Below are positions 1 to 7,809 of a stretch of 64,000 nt of DNA, one piece after another. The DNA is from Planctomycetota bacterium (GTDB lineage Bacteria; Planctomycetota; MHYJ01; WSZJ01; JACPWG01): NCBI GenBank assembly GCA_016197205.1, contig JACPWG010000183.1:1-64000 (forward strand), given 5' to 3'. The translations under genes and the position numbers were made by a program. The notes beneath the pieces are model-generated. The model ran no database searches. It was not told where the DNA came from and worked only from the letters and a program-made list of their open reading frames with translations. Each line of letters opens with the position of its first letter. Positions within the stretch are counted from its first letter, which is position 1.

Positions 1-1288
1 GGCCGGCTTCCGCACCTGCCGGCGCGGAGGCCCACGCCGCGGGCGCCGCGTTCGCGGGCGGGCTCGCCGGGGCCGCGGGGCCGGGTGCGGCCGCGGGCGC
101 GCGGCCACGATCCGTCTTCTTCGCCGCCGTCCGCGGCGGGGCCGCGCGCTCGTCCTCCTCGTTCGCCTCGCGCACCGACCCCAGCGCGTGCAGCACCGCG
201 GTGATCTCCTTGACCCGGGCCGCGGGCACGCGCTGCTTTCTCGTGGAGGTCATCACCTCCCACAGCGCGGCCCCCATCTCCTTGGCCGTCGAGTACCGCC
301 GCTCCGGTGCCTGCGCCAGCGCCTTCAAGATCACCTCGTTCAGCCCCGGGTAGCCGAGCGCGACGTCGTCCGGCAGCTCGAAGCGTCCGAGCGGCAGCTT
401 TCCGAACACGGCCTCGTAGAGGATCACGCCGATCGCGTAGATGTCCGCCCGGCGATCCACGTCCCGCGTGCACTCGCGCTGCTCGGGCGCCATGTAGTCC
501 ATCGTGCCCATCACGACGCGGGACTGCGTCAGCCGCTCCTTTTCCCCGCCGGTCCGCACGAGTCGCGCCAGCCCGAAGTCGCCGATCCGAACCTGCCCGC
601 GTGCGTCGAGCAGGATGTTCTCGGGCTTGACGTCGCGGTGGAGGACCCCCTTCTCGTGCGCGTACTCGAGCGCCTCGCAGATCTGGTAGACGACCCGGAG
701 GGCCTCCTCCGTCGAAAGGCTCCGGTCCTTGATCCTGGCCCGCAGCGAGGCGCCGTCCACCAGCTCCATCACGATGTAGGGCACGCCCTGGAAGCGGTCG
801 CAGTCGTGGACGCCGATGATCCCGGGGTGCTGGAGCCGGCCCAGCGCGCGCGCCTCGATGGCGAACCTGCGGACGAACTCCTCGTCTCGGGCGAGACGCG
901 TGTTCAACACTTTCAGCGCGACGTGCCGATCGAGGTCGGCCTGGTACGCCTTGAAGACGCTCCCCATGCCCCCCTTGCCCAGGGCGTGGACGATGGCGAA
1001 CTTGTCGAACGTCTGCCCGGGGGTCAGAAGCAGCTCGGCGGGCAGCGGCGGGCGCGCGCCGGCCGCGCGCGTCGTGTCTTCCGCGTCGTAGGACGCGCCG
1101 GACTCCGCGGCGGGCGTGACCGTGCCCGCGTCCTCCAACAGCGGCGAGTCGACCGGGCGATCGGCCTGTCGAATGGTGTCCGACGCGGTCGTGTCGAAGG
1201 CCCGGCCGCAGCGTGGACAGGCGGCGGTCTGGTCCGGCCGTACGACGCCGTCGAACAGCTCCTTGCAATGGGCGCACCGAAGCAGCAT
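1..1288 (-). CDS. Zinc-ribbon Ser/Thr protein kinase, C-terminus beyond window edge
   Basis: Hanks-type protein kinase running off the left edge of the window, so the C-terminus is missing. The ATG at 1288 follows an AGGGGAG ribosome site. The protein opens with a CxxC...CxxC zinc ribbon (LRCAHC ... CPRCGRAF, residues 3-33), a linker, then a kinase domain from about residue 95: glycine loop GKGGMGSVFKA, VALKV lysine, HRDVKPENIL catalytic loop near residue 215 and DFGLAR near 238, all intact. The part visible after the kinase is an Ala/Pro-rich linker, so membrane anchoring and any sensor lie outside the window. It is divergent from the kinase-TPR gene starting at 1657. Kinase function is secure; substrate unknown. 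Confidence 0.9.
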   Translation of the reverse strand, partial: MLLRCAHCKELFDGVVRPDQTAACPRCGRAFDTTASDTIRQADRPVDSPLLEDAGTVTPAAESGASYDAEDTTRAAGARPPLPAELLLTPGQTFDKFAIVHALGKGGMGSVFKAYQADLDRHVALKVLNTRLARDEEFVRRFAIEARALGRLQHPGIIGVHDCDRFQGVPYIVMELVDGASLRARIKDRSLSTEEALRVVYQICEALEYAHEKGVLHRDVKPENILLDARGQVRIGDFGLARLVRTGGEKERLTQSRVVMGTMDYMAPEQRECTRDVDRRADIYAIGVILYEAVFGKLPLGRFELPDDVALGYPGLNEVILKALAQAPERRYSTAKEMGAALWEVMTSTRKQRVPAARVKEITAVLHALGSVREANEEDERAAPPRTAAKKTDRGRAPAAAPGPAAPASPPANAAPAAWASAPAGAEAG

Positions 1289-1656
1289 CCGGTTCTCCCC
1301 TGGCGGGGCCGTGCGACGGTTTGGAAGTCGTGGGGGGGGCGTCGAAATGGAGCGGGCGAAATTCGCCGAATCGAAAATAGCACCGGCCGGGGAGGGGTGT
1401 CAACAGATTGTCTTGGTCGCGCCTCGGCCGCGGGTATAATAGTGGAAAATCCCCTTGGTCCCGCTCCCGGATCATCGACGCGGATGCGATGCGCGGAGGC
1501 GCAGAGCATCCGCCTCGATCGCCGGCCTCTTCCCGGGTAGGGGAGCGGGTCGGGGTGAGAGGTGCCGCGAGCGCGGCGCCCTCGCTCGCTTTTGGGTGCG
1601 GCCTTCAGCGGCAGGCACGCCCTTCCTCGCGTCCCCGAGCCACGGAGCACTCGCGC
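1289..1656. other. Divergent intergenic region between two kinase genes
   Basis: This 368-bp gap separates two divergently transcribed kinase genes. It holds a plausible promoter for the rightward gene (1413-1440) and a long, purine-poor leader of about 210 bases. I see no other gene or repeat in it. Confidence 0.6.
1413..1440 (+). promoter_or_regulatory. Sigma70-like promoter, kinase-TPR gene
   Basis: A perfect TATAAT lies at 1435-1440, with TTGGTC 16 bp upstream at 1413-1418. The -35 is weak, matching only TTG. It would give an untranslated leader of about 210 bases before the ATG at 1657. Confidence 0.5.
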
Positions 1657-4458
1657 ATGGGCGAGGAGAACGACCTCGCGATCGCCCTCATGGCCAAGCG
1701 CCAAGGGCTCATCTCGCAGGACCAGCTCACCGAGGCCCTTCGGCTCGCCGGGCGCACGCCCGGCAGGCAGCTCGTGGACATCATGGTCGAAAGCGGGTTC
1801 CTCACCGCCCCGCAGGCGCACGCCCTGCTTTCGTCGCTGGGGACGGACGGCAGCCAAGTGACACGCGTCGCGCGTACCTCCGTGGGCGCGGAGCCAGTGC
1901 CCCCGGAGGAGGGCGGCCCGCCGCCCGCGGAGGAGCCCGCGGCCGGGTTCGCTCCCGTCGCCGCTTCCGCCGTGACGCGTGCCGTCGCGCCCGACTTTCC
2001 GCTGGCGCCCGCCGCGGACGGCCCGCCCCCGCGATCGCGCAACACGCCGCAGCGGCCGCTGAAGGCCCTGACTCCCCGGCGACCGGTCGGCGGCGCCGCG
2101 GCGGCGGCGAGCGGTGGCCGGCCTTCGCCCAAGACCCGCCCAAAGAAGCTCGCCTCGCCGAAGCCTCCGGGCTCCGGGCCTCCGGGCCGCCTCGGCGTGG
2201 ACAGCGCCGTCGCCGCCGGCGGCACCGGCCGGCTCGGCCCCTACACGCTCAACCGCGTGATCGGGTCCGGCGGCATGGGCGTCGTCTACGAGGCCGTACA
2301 CGACCACTTGCCGCGCAAGGTCGCGCTCAAGTGCCTGCCCACCTCCCTCTCCAGCGATCCAATCGCCGTCGACCGCTTCTACCGCGAGGCGCGCGCGGCC
2401 TCCAAGCTGAACCACCCGAATCTCGTCCCGGTTTTCGACGTGGGCCAGTGCGGCAACACCTCGTACTTCGCCATGGAGTACATCCAGGGGGCCAATCTCG
2501 AGGAGCTGGTCGAGCGGAAGGAACTCTCCATCGAGGACGGCGCGCGCGCCATCCGCGACGTCGCCCTCGGCCTGCACTTCGCCCACGAGCAGGGGATCCT
2601 GCACCGCGACGTGAAGCCCGCGAACATCATCCGCACGCCCGCCGGGCGCGTCGTCCTCACCGACTTCGGCCTGTCGCTGGAGTTGGAGCTCCCCGCGCTC
2701 ACCGCCGCCGGCCTCGTCGTCGGCACCGCGGCCTTCATGAGCCCGGAGCAGGCCAGCGGCGACCGGGGCGCCCTCGATGCCCGGTCCGACGTCTACTCGC
2801 TGGGCGCGACGCTCTTTCACCTCCTCGTCGGCCGTCCCCCCTTCCAGGGGAGCGCGTTCGAGGCCATCCTCGCGCAGGTGCTCTTCAACGATCCGCCCGC
2901 GCCCCGCACGCTCAGCCGCCGCGTGCCCCAGGACCTCGAGACCATCACCTTGAAGGCGATGGAAAAGGAGCCGGAGCGCCGGTACAAGAGCGCGCAGCTC
3001 CTCGCCGAAGATCTCGACCGTTTCCTCGCCGGCGACGCGATCCAGGCGCGCCCCATGAGCACCGTGGGGCATCTCCTGCGCAGGGTCAAGCGCCACCGGC
3101 GGGCGTTCGTCCTCGGCTCGGTCGTCGCCGTCGTCGCCCTCCTCGGCGGCGCCTGGGCCTGGCGCGAGATCGCGGAGGCCCATCGCCGCGTAGAGGCCGA
3201 GCAGGACTCGGCCAAGGCGCGCGCGGACGAGCAGCGAAAAAAAGAGGACGCGGAAAAGCGGTTGCGCGACGCGGAGCGCGAGGGCCGTTCCTGCGCCCAG
3301 CTCGCCATGGCCATGCGCGCGCAGGACCACGCCGGCGCGATCAAGCTGCTGGATGACGCGATCGAAAAGGCCCCGCACCTCACCGAGCTGTACCTGCAAC
3401 GCGGGCGCACGCACCGCGAGGTCGGGGATTTCGCCAAGGCGATCAAGGACTTCACCACCGTCATCGACAAGGACAAGAAGGCGATGGAGGGGTACGCGGA
3501 ACGCGGCGTCACCTACTACCTGTCCAACGACATGCTGCGCGTGCAGTCCGACCTCCTGACCGTCCTCGCGCTCGCTCCTGACCATCCCTTTGCCGACGTC
3601 GGGCGCGGCTGCTTGGCGTATGTAAGCGGCAAGCGGAAGGAGGCCGTCGAGTCCCTCGGGAAGGCGATCCTGAAGGACCCGCAAAACGCGATGGCCTTCG
3701 CCATCCGCGGGGCCGCCCTCGTGGAGATGGGACAGGCGGAGCCGGGGCTGAAGGACCTGCAGCGCGCGCTGGAGCTGGACGCGAACAACGTGACCGCGCT
3801 GACCTCTCGGGCCGCGTGGCGCTTCGGCCAGAACCAGGTCGTGGAGGCCCTCGCCGACTCGGACCAGGCCCTCAGGATCTTCCCCGCAAGCCCCTTCGCG
3901 CGCCAGATCCGGGGACTGGCTCGCAACCGACTGGGTCGATTCGCGGAGGCGATCGAGGACCTGGAGATGGGCCTCCGGCTCGCCAACCTGAGCCCTGTGG
4001 CCTGGAGCGCCCTTGCGGAGTGCGATTATTTCACCGGCAGGCTCGCGCAGGCGGAGGTCGCCGCGACCCACGGCCTGGAGAGGAAGAGCGAACCCCGCCT
4101 GTGCCACTTCTTCCGCGGGCTCGCCCGTGCGGACCTGCTGAAGCTGCCGGAGGCGGCGCAGGACTTCGAGCAGGTGGAGAAGGCCGGGCCCGGCGACGCG
4201 TATTCGCGGGTGCTGCGCGCGGCGATCCTGCTCCGGCGTGGGGAGGCCGCGGAGTCCCACCGCGCGATCCACGTCGGCGAAGTGAAGGGCCAGGAGCACA
4301 CCGGCGAGCGGTCGATCTGGTACTTCGTCGTTCACGGCCGGGTGCTTGCGGCCGACGGCCGGCCGGACGAAGCGCTGAAAGAGTTCCAGGCGGTGCTGAA
4401 CGCGTCCGCGTCGGTCGAGGGGCTGATCAAGGACGACATCGCGGCCCTGCGGAAGTAG
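1657..4458 (+). CDS. Membrane-anchored Ser/Thr kinase with TPR domain (paralogue 1)
   Basis: A 933-residue Hanks kinase. Residues 1-60 form a short helical N-terminal module (LAIALMAKRQGLISQDQLTEAL) that recurs in the paralogue at 9893. A Pro/Ala linker follows, then the kinase domain from about 195: glycine loop at 203, HRDVKPANII with catalytic Asp318, DFGLSLE, and SPEQAS. A single transmembrane helix lies near 484-503, followed by a coiled segment and TPR repeats (about 545-930) on the far side of the membrane. The ATG at 1657 was chosen because it aligns with the paralogue's start; the open frame extends upstream to 1408 without support. The TPRs probably sense or scaffold partners; substrate unknown. 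Confidence 0.92.
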   Translation: MGEENDLAIALMAKRQGLISQDQLTEALRLAGRTPGRQLVDIMVESGFLTAPQAHALLSSLGTDGSQVTRVARTSVGAEPVPPEEGGPPPAEEPAAGFAPVAASAVTRAVAPDFPLAPAADGPPPRSRNTPQRPLKALTPRRPVGGAAAAASGGRPSPKTRPKKLASPKPPGSGPPGRLGVDSAVAAGGTGRLGPYTLNRVIGSGGMGVVYEAVHDHLPRKVALKCLPTSLSSDPIAVDRFYREARAASKLNHPNLVPVFDVGQCGNTSYFAMEYIQGANLEELVERKELSIEDGARAIRDVALGLHFAHEQGILHRDVKPANIIRTPAGRVVLTDFGLSLELELPALTAAGLVVGTAAFMSPEQASGDRGALDARSDVYSLGATLFHLLVGRPPFQGSAFEAILAQVLFNDPPAPRTLSRRVPQDLETITLKAMEKEPERRYKSAQLLAEDLDRFLAGDAIQARPMSTVGHLLRRVKRHRRAFVLGSVVAVVALLGGAWAWREIAEAHRRVEAEQDSAKARADEQRKKEDAEKRLRDAEREGRSCAQLAMAMRAQDHAGAIKLLDDAIEKAPHLTELYLQRGRTHREVGDFAKAIKDFTTVIDKDKKAMEGYAERGVTYYLSNDMLRVQSDLLTVLALAPDHPFADVGRGCLAYVSGKRKEAVESLGKAILKDPQNAMAFAIRGAALVEMGQAEPGLKDLQRALELDANNVTALTSRAAWRFGQNQVVEALADSDQALRIFPASPFARQIRGLARNRLGRFAEAIEDLEMGLRLANLSPVAWSALAECDYFTGRLAQAEVAATHGLERKSEPRLCHFFRGLARADLLKLPEAAQDFEQVEKAGPGDAYSRVLRAAILLRRGEAAESHRAIHVGEVKGQEHTGERSIWYFVVHGRVLAADGRPDEALKEFQAVLNASASVEGLIKDDIAALRK

Positions 4459-4505
4459 TCGGGGCATTGGCAGGGCTGCCTGTCCGGCGGCGTCGTGTGA
4501 GCCAC

Positions 4506-4638
4506 GGAAGACGGGCCACCGAAGACGCCGAAGACGGGGAAGGGGACGACGGAGGACGGGCCACCGAAGACGCCGAAGACGCCGAAAGGGACGACGGAAG
4601 ACGGGCCACCGAAGACGCCGAAGACGCCGAAAACCGCC
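4506..4638. repeat. 45-bp tandem repeat, three copies
   Basis: Three consecutive units start at 4506, 4551 and 4596, each beginning GGAAGACGGGCCACCGAAG or GGAGGACGGG. They differ by only a few substitutions. The core GCCACCGAAGACGCCGAA also appears singly and inverted at about 45567 and 45885. The unit is 15 codons long in every frame, so it creates spurious open frames, but no gene here has a start or ribosome site. Confidence 0.85.
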
Positions 4639-4748
4639 TGAAGGTTGTTGAGTTCTCGGTCGGGTACTCTTGGGGAGGCCCTGGCAAGTCGCCGTCCTTC
4701 GTGGACCGGCGGCACGGGTCGCGGCTCTGCGGCGCCCGCACGCGCTTG

Positions 4749-4825
4749 GCGCCCTGCAAGAATAACTGCGCAGACTCAGTCCTACCGGCTCCTGGGGGCG
4801 GGGGCCACCCGCCCCCGCGGCTGGG
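4749..4825. repeat. Palindromic REP-like element, copy 1 (disrupts ATPase gene)
   Basis: The sequence AATAACTGCGCAGA followed by GGCTCCTGGGGGCG and a GC-rich hairpin (GGGGGCGGGGG ... CCCGCCCCCG) matches the element at 28852-28928. Its hairpin also resembles 35352-35387. The right end abuts the codons for GKTTVLEAA, the remains of a Walker A motif, so it appears to have replaced the N-terminus of the ATPase gene that follows. Confidence 0.7.
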
Positions 4826-4852
4826 AAGACGACGGTCCTTGAGGCCGCGGGC

Positions 4853-5824
4853 GTGGCCTGCTCTGGGACGGCGGTGGAGCTGGCGTTCCAGGCGCTTGCC
4901 TCCCGAGAGTGGCTGGGCCTCGCGGGCATGAAACACTGGTTCGACCCGATTGTTGGTCTCCTTGTCCGGGCTGATCTCGTCGTCCCAGGGATCAGCGGGG
5001 AAGCTGAGACCAGCTCCTCTGAATACAGGATTCACTCGGTTGCTCTCGACCCAAGGCTGGTCGAACTTGCACGCGCGGATGGAGAGCGTGGAAACCTCGC
5101 TGCCTTCGGCATCGATGGGAAGTCCACCAAGCACGAAGGCCGCGGAAAGGGCGTCGGTACCCTCTACAACCAGGTCCTGGTAAGCGAGGATGGGCATCCG
5201 GGCTGGCATTGGCTAAGCAAGGAGGCATCTCCCTTCTCCCTCCTCGGGCCCTTCGCGGATCGTCCCGCATGTGCAGCCCGGCGGTTGCAACCTCCGCACT
5301 TCTCAAGTGCCCTGCGCGACGCCCTCACAACAATAAAATTGAGCCCCTGGTACGACGACTTTCTCTCGTACCTCAAGGTCCTGCGCCCGAGCGTCACCTC
5401 CATCGAGAGCATCGCCGTCGGCGACCGGGACGAGCCGTTCATCTTCGAGCAGCAGCCTCGCGTCGGGTATCCCGTTGCCTATGCCGGTGACGGCTTCTAC
5501 CATACCCTCCTGGTTGCATCTGCGCTCGCCAAGGCCAAGGGCGGCACCGCGGCCCTCGACGAACCCCAGATTTTCGCACATCCACGGATGATGCCCACGC
5601 TGCCGCGCCTCTTTCACCGCGCGGTCAAGGACGGGACGCAGGTCCTGGTCGCGACCCACAGTCTGGAACTTGTGGCTGCGACCCTGGACGAGTTCGGAGC
5701 GGACATCGGCCAGGTGGTCGTCATCGGACTTCGTCTTGAAGCCGGGGAGCTGGATCCGAACCTCATCACTGGGCCGGAGGCCTTCAGACGCGTCCTCGAG
5801 ATGAAGGACGACCTTCGCCTCTGA
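4853..5824 (+). CDS. ABC/OLD-type ATPase, N-terminally truncated
   Basis: The largest frame with a usable start (GTG 4853) encodes 323 residues of an SMC/OLD-like ATPase. The signature loop (AGDGFYHTL), Walker B (TAALDEPQIFAH) and H-loop (VATHSLELV) are present in order near residues 222-270. Walker A is not in this ORF, but the in-frame codons just upstream (4823-4849) read GKTTVLEAA. So the P-loop begins exactly where a palindromic repeat ends and its leading glycine is lost. The next gene, 10 bp downstream, is TOPRIM-like. Split ATPase/TOPRIM pairs resemble PARIS or class 2 OLD defence modules. As it stands the ATPase is probably inactive. Confidence 0.7.
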   Translation: MACSGTAVELAFQALASREWLGLAGMKHWFDPIVGLLVRADLVVPGISGEAETSSSEYRIHSVALDPRLVELARADGERGNLAAFGIDGKSTKHEGRGKGVGTLYNQVLVSEDGHPGWHWLSKEASPFSLLGPFADRPACAARRLQPPHFSSALRDALTTIKLSPWYDDFLSYLKVLRPSVTSIESIAVGDRDEPFIFEQQPRVGYPVAYAGDGFYHTLLVASALAKAKGGTAALDEPQIFAHPRMMPTLPRLFHRAVKDGTQVLVATHSLELVAATLDEFGADIGQVVVIGLRLEAGELDPNLITGPEAFRRVLEMKDDLRL

Positions 5825-5834
5825 TCTGGAGTGG

Positions 5835-6578
5835 GTGGACGTGCGGACCTTTCTCGCCGAAGGCCCTGAGGATTTGGTGGCCCTCCGCGCGCTCGCTCGT
5901 GATCTTGGGGCATTGGAACACAAGCTCAAATTCGAACCGGGACGCCGGCTTGTCTACAACGTTGGCGACCGGCGGATCTGGATCGAATCGGCGGACGGCA
6001 AGCAGAAGCTCGCACAACGCGCACTGGACTTTGCGCAGGGTGGTGCACAGGAGAGAGCCGACTTGATCGGGGTCTGCTTCGACCCCGACGCAGACACTCT
6101 CCAAAAAGAGTTCGACTTCTTCCGAAACCAGCTCACGAACCTCGTCTCTTCGCACAAAGGGGAGGGCGGCCTCATCGCCGACCCGCCCCGAGGCTACGCC
6201 TTTCGGTATCGCGCGCGCCTCGTTCGCGTCCGTCCTGCCCCGTGGCGATCCGCGAAAGTGTCGGACTTCGATAGTCTGCAACCTCACCACTCACTCGAAC
6301 GCCTGCTCCTCACAGGGATCCTCCGAGCGGACATCGAGGGGGCCCTTGGAAATTGGGCGAATCAGGCCACCACCGACCTGGTCGCCCTTGTGAGCGATCA
6401 CGGCTGGAAAAGAGCCTTTCGCATCTGGAACGCAGCGCTGTATCCGGATGCAGGGGGCGCGGGTTTTGTCGACGCTCTCCTCCAGAGGGAGCCGACAAGA
6501 CAGCCCTGCCTCGACGCCCTCCGGGGGGCGGTGGCTGCCGAGGTCCTGCGGAGTGTCCTGTGCGATGCTGAGGCATGA
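5835..6578 (+). CDS. TOPRIM-like protein (DUF3226/DUF4435-type), ATPase partner
   Basis: A 247-residue protein starting with GTG 10 bp after the ATPase stop, so the two are co-transcribed. The first strand reads FLAEGPEDLVALRAL, matching the TOPRIM pattern of a Glu followed by Gly and a helix. A second acidic motif, ADLIGVCFDPDADT near residues 74-87, supplies the DxD. This combination is typical of OLD-family and DUF3226/DUF4435 nucleases that work with an ABC-type ATPase. The C-terminal half (about 140-247) is helical and I do not recognise it. The frame is intact, unlike its partner. Nuclease activity and defence role are inferred from motifs and context only. Confidence 0.65.
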   Translation: MDVRTFLAEGPEDLVALRALARDLGALEHKLKFEPGRRLVYNVGDRRIWIESADGKQKLAQRALDFAQGGAQERADLIGVCFDPDADTLQKEFDFFRNQLTNLVSSHKGEGGLIADPPRGYAFRYRARLVRVRPAPWRSAKVSDFDSLQPHHSLERLLLTGILRADIEGALGNWANQATTDLVALVSDHGWKRAFRIWNAALYPDAGGAGFVDALLQREPTRQPCLDALRGAVAAEVLRSVLCDAEA

Positions 6579-6992
6579 TGGTCAGCGCGCTGCCCGGGCC
6601 GGCTGGAGGTATCGACCGCGCTAGAAGCGCCTACTCCGCTTGAGATCCTCAAGCGTACTTGATGGATCGGGTGCAAAGGCGCAAGGCCGCTTCCTCGGGG
6701 GCACGCTTGCAAGTCCTTCTGCCTACTCAGCCTCCTTCATTCGTTCTCGCGTCGATGGGTTGGTCCGAGCCGTGCTCAGGTCCCAGTTCGGTACGAGGCC
6801 TTCGCACCGCGGGCGGCGGCGAGCGCTCGTTGCCCCGCGCGTTGCACGCTGTTCTCCCCGCCCGAATCCTCTCAACACGGACTCTTTGAATCGCGAATCG
6901 CGGCCATTTCGCGAGCCGCCGGTCTGCCCGCCCTGCTGACCCTTAAGGCCGGGCTCTCGGGGCCCACGGCGCCCGCCGTCTGGGTCTCCGTC
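6579..6992. other. Intergenic region, possible lost 5' end of the next gene
   Basis: About 414 bp without a convincing complete gene. From roughly 6861 the frame of the next gene stays open and codon-like (SQHGLFESRIAAISRAAG then LPALLTLKAGLSG), but has no ATG, GTG or TTG. The rest looks non-coding. Confidence 0.45.
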
Positions 6993-7397
6993 ATGAAGGA
7001 TCTGCACGCTGGAATCCGAGCTCTGTGGGACATCCGGCCACGCGACGTGCTCGTGGCCGCGTGGCGCGAGTCCGCGAAATTGAAAAGTGCCTACGACTCT
7101 TCGCGAGAGCATCCGGACAAGCCGACGAAGGTGCCTCTCGCCGAACACACGATCGAGGCCATTTACAGCCCCTACATCGAGGTTCAAGAGCACGGAGTCG
7201 CGACCCTCCAGCTCGACATGCGACTCCACATCGCTATGCGGCTGGAGGGCGTGGTGCTGACGGTCCTCAACGGCGACAGCAAGAGCGTCCGAACCGGAGC
7301 CGCCGAGGCGGCTGCGAAATTGAAGCTGGGGGCCGTCACTCTGTTGGAGTTTGGTCCCAAGACGATCAATCTCCCCGGGATGATCGCCCTCGCTTGA
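6993..7397 (+). CDS. Conserved-looking hypothetical protein
   Basis: I do not recognise this 134-residue protein. It has good third-position G/C bias, no membrane segment and no signal peptide. The C-terminal part alternates in a beta-rich pattern (HTIEAIYSPYIEVQEHG, ATLQLDMRLHIAMRL, VVLTVLNGD). The ATG at 6993 is the first start available, but the coding pattern continues about 130 bp upstream in frame without a canonical start. The annotated gene may therefore be the 3' part of a longer, broken gene. It sits between the ATPase/TOPRIM pair and a kinase-derived fragment, in a decayed accessory pocket. Confidence 0.5.
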   Translation: MKDLHAGIRALWDIRPRDVLVAAWRESAKLKSAYDSSREHPDKPTKVPLAEHTIEAIYSPYIEVQEHGVATLQLDMRLHIAMRLEGVVLTVLNGDSKSVRTGAAEAAAKLKLGAVTLLEFGPKTINLPGMIALA

Positions 7398-7507
7398 CCG
7401 CAGGGTCGATCGCGAGTGAAGCTCGCGAGCCAAGAGAACCAAAAGCCTGCGGCCGAAACCGCGAGTAGGGAGCGGGTCGAGTTCGGCGCGTCCGTCGTTT
7501 TCGAGGG

Positions 7508-7632
7508 TTGGCTCGTGCGCATCCTCGGAAGCGGGTCGAGGCTGCCGAGGACGACGAGCCGGCGGAGAAGCGCGGCCACGGCGACGCGTATTCGCGGGTC
7601 CTGCGCGCGGAGGATCCATCGTCCTGCGCTGG
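7508..7632 (+). pseudogene. Decayed fragment of a kinase TPR domain
   Basis: An ungapped stretch here matches the kinase-TPR gene around 4114-4238. The translated piece EAAEDDEPAEKRGHGDAYSR corresponds to EAAQDFEQVEKAGPGDAYSR in that protein, and GACGCGTATTCGCGGGT is identical between them. The match fades on both sides and no start fits, so this is a remnant of a third kinase-TPR copy rather than a gene. Confidence 0.7.
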
Positions 7633-7809
7633 GGTTGGCGCGCCTACCTCCCCAGGTCCGTGTGCCCCCTGGTCGCCCCGGATCCCGCATGCGTCGAGCG
7701 ACGCCCACGCCCATTCCGTGCTCCGTCGTGGGGAAGGCAGGCGGCTCTCGCGGGAAAGAATACGTTACCCGTTGGAACTCGGCTTATCCAATGAGAAAGG
7801 GAGATCAGC

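Noticed and set aside
1408..1656. Upstream extension of the kinase-TPR gene to 1408
   Set aside because: It would overlap the candidate promoter at 1413-1440, shows no similarity to the paralogue and lacks a ribosome site.
4640..4748. Possible intact 5' exon of the truncated ATPase
   Set aside because: LKVVEFSVGYSW fits a first strand, but it is in another frame and has no start codon. I mention it only as support for the truncation, not as a gene.
1024..4929. 1301-codon antisense open frame over the kinase-TPR gene
   Set aside because: It mirrors a well-supported kinase gene on the other strand, is Arg-rich and lacks domain motifs. It results from the high G+C content.
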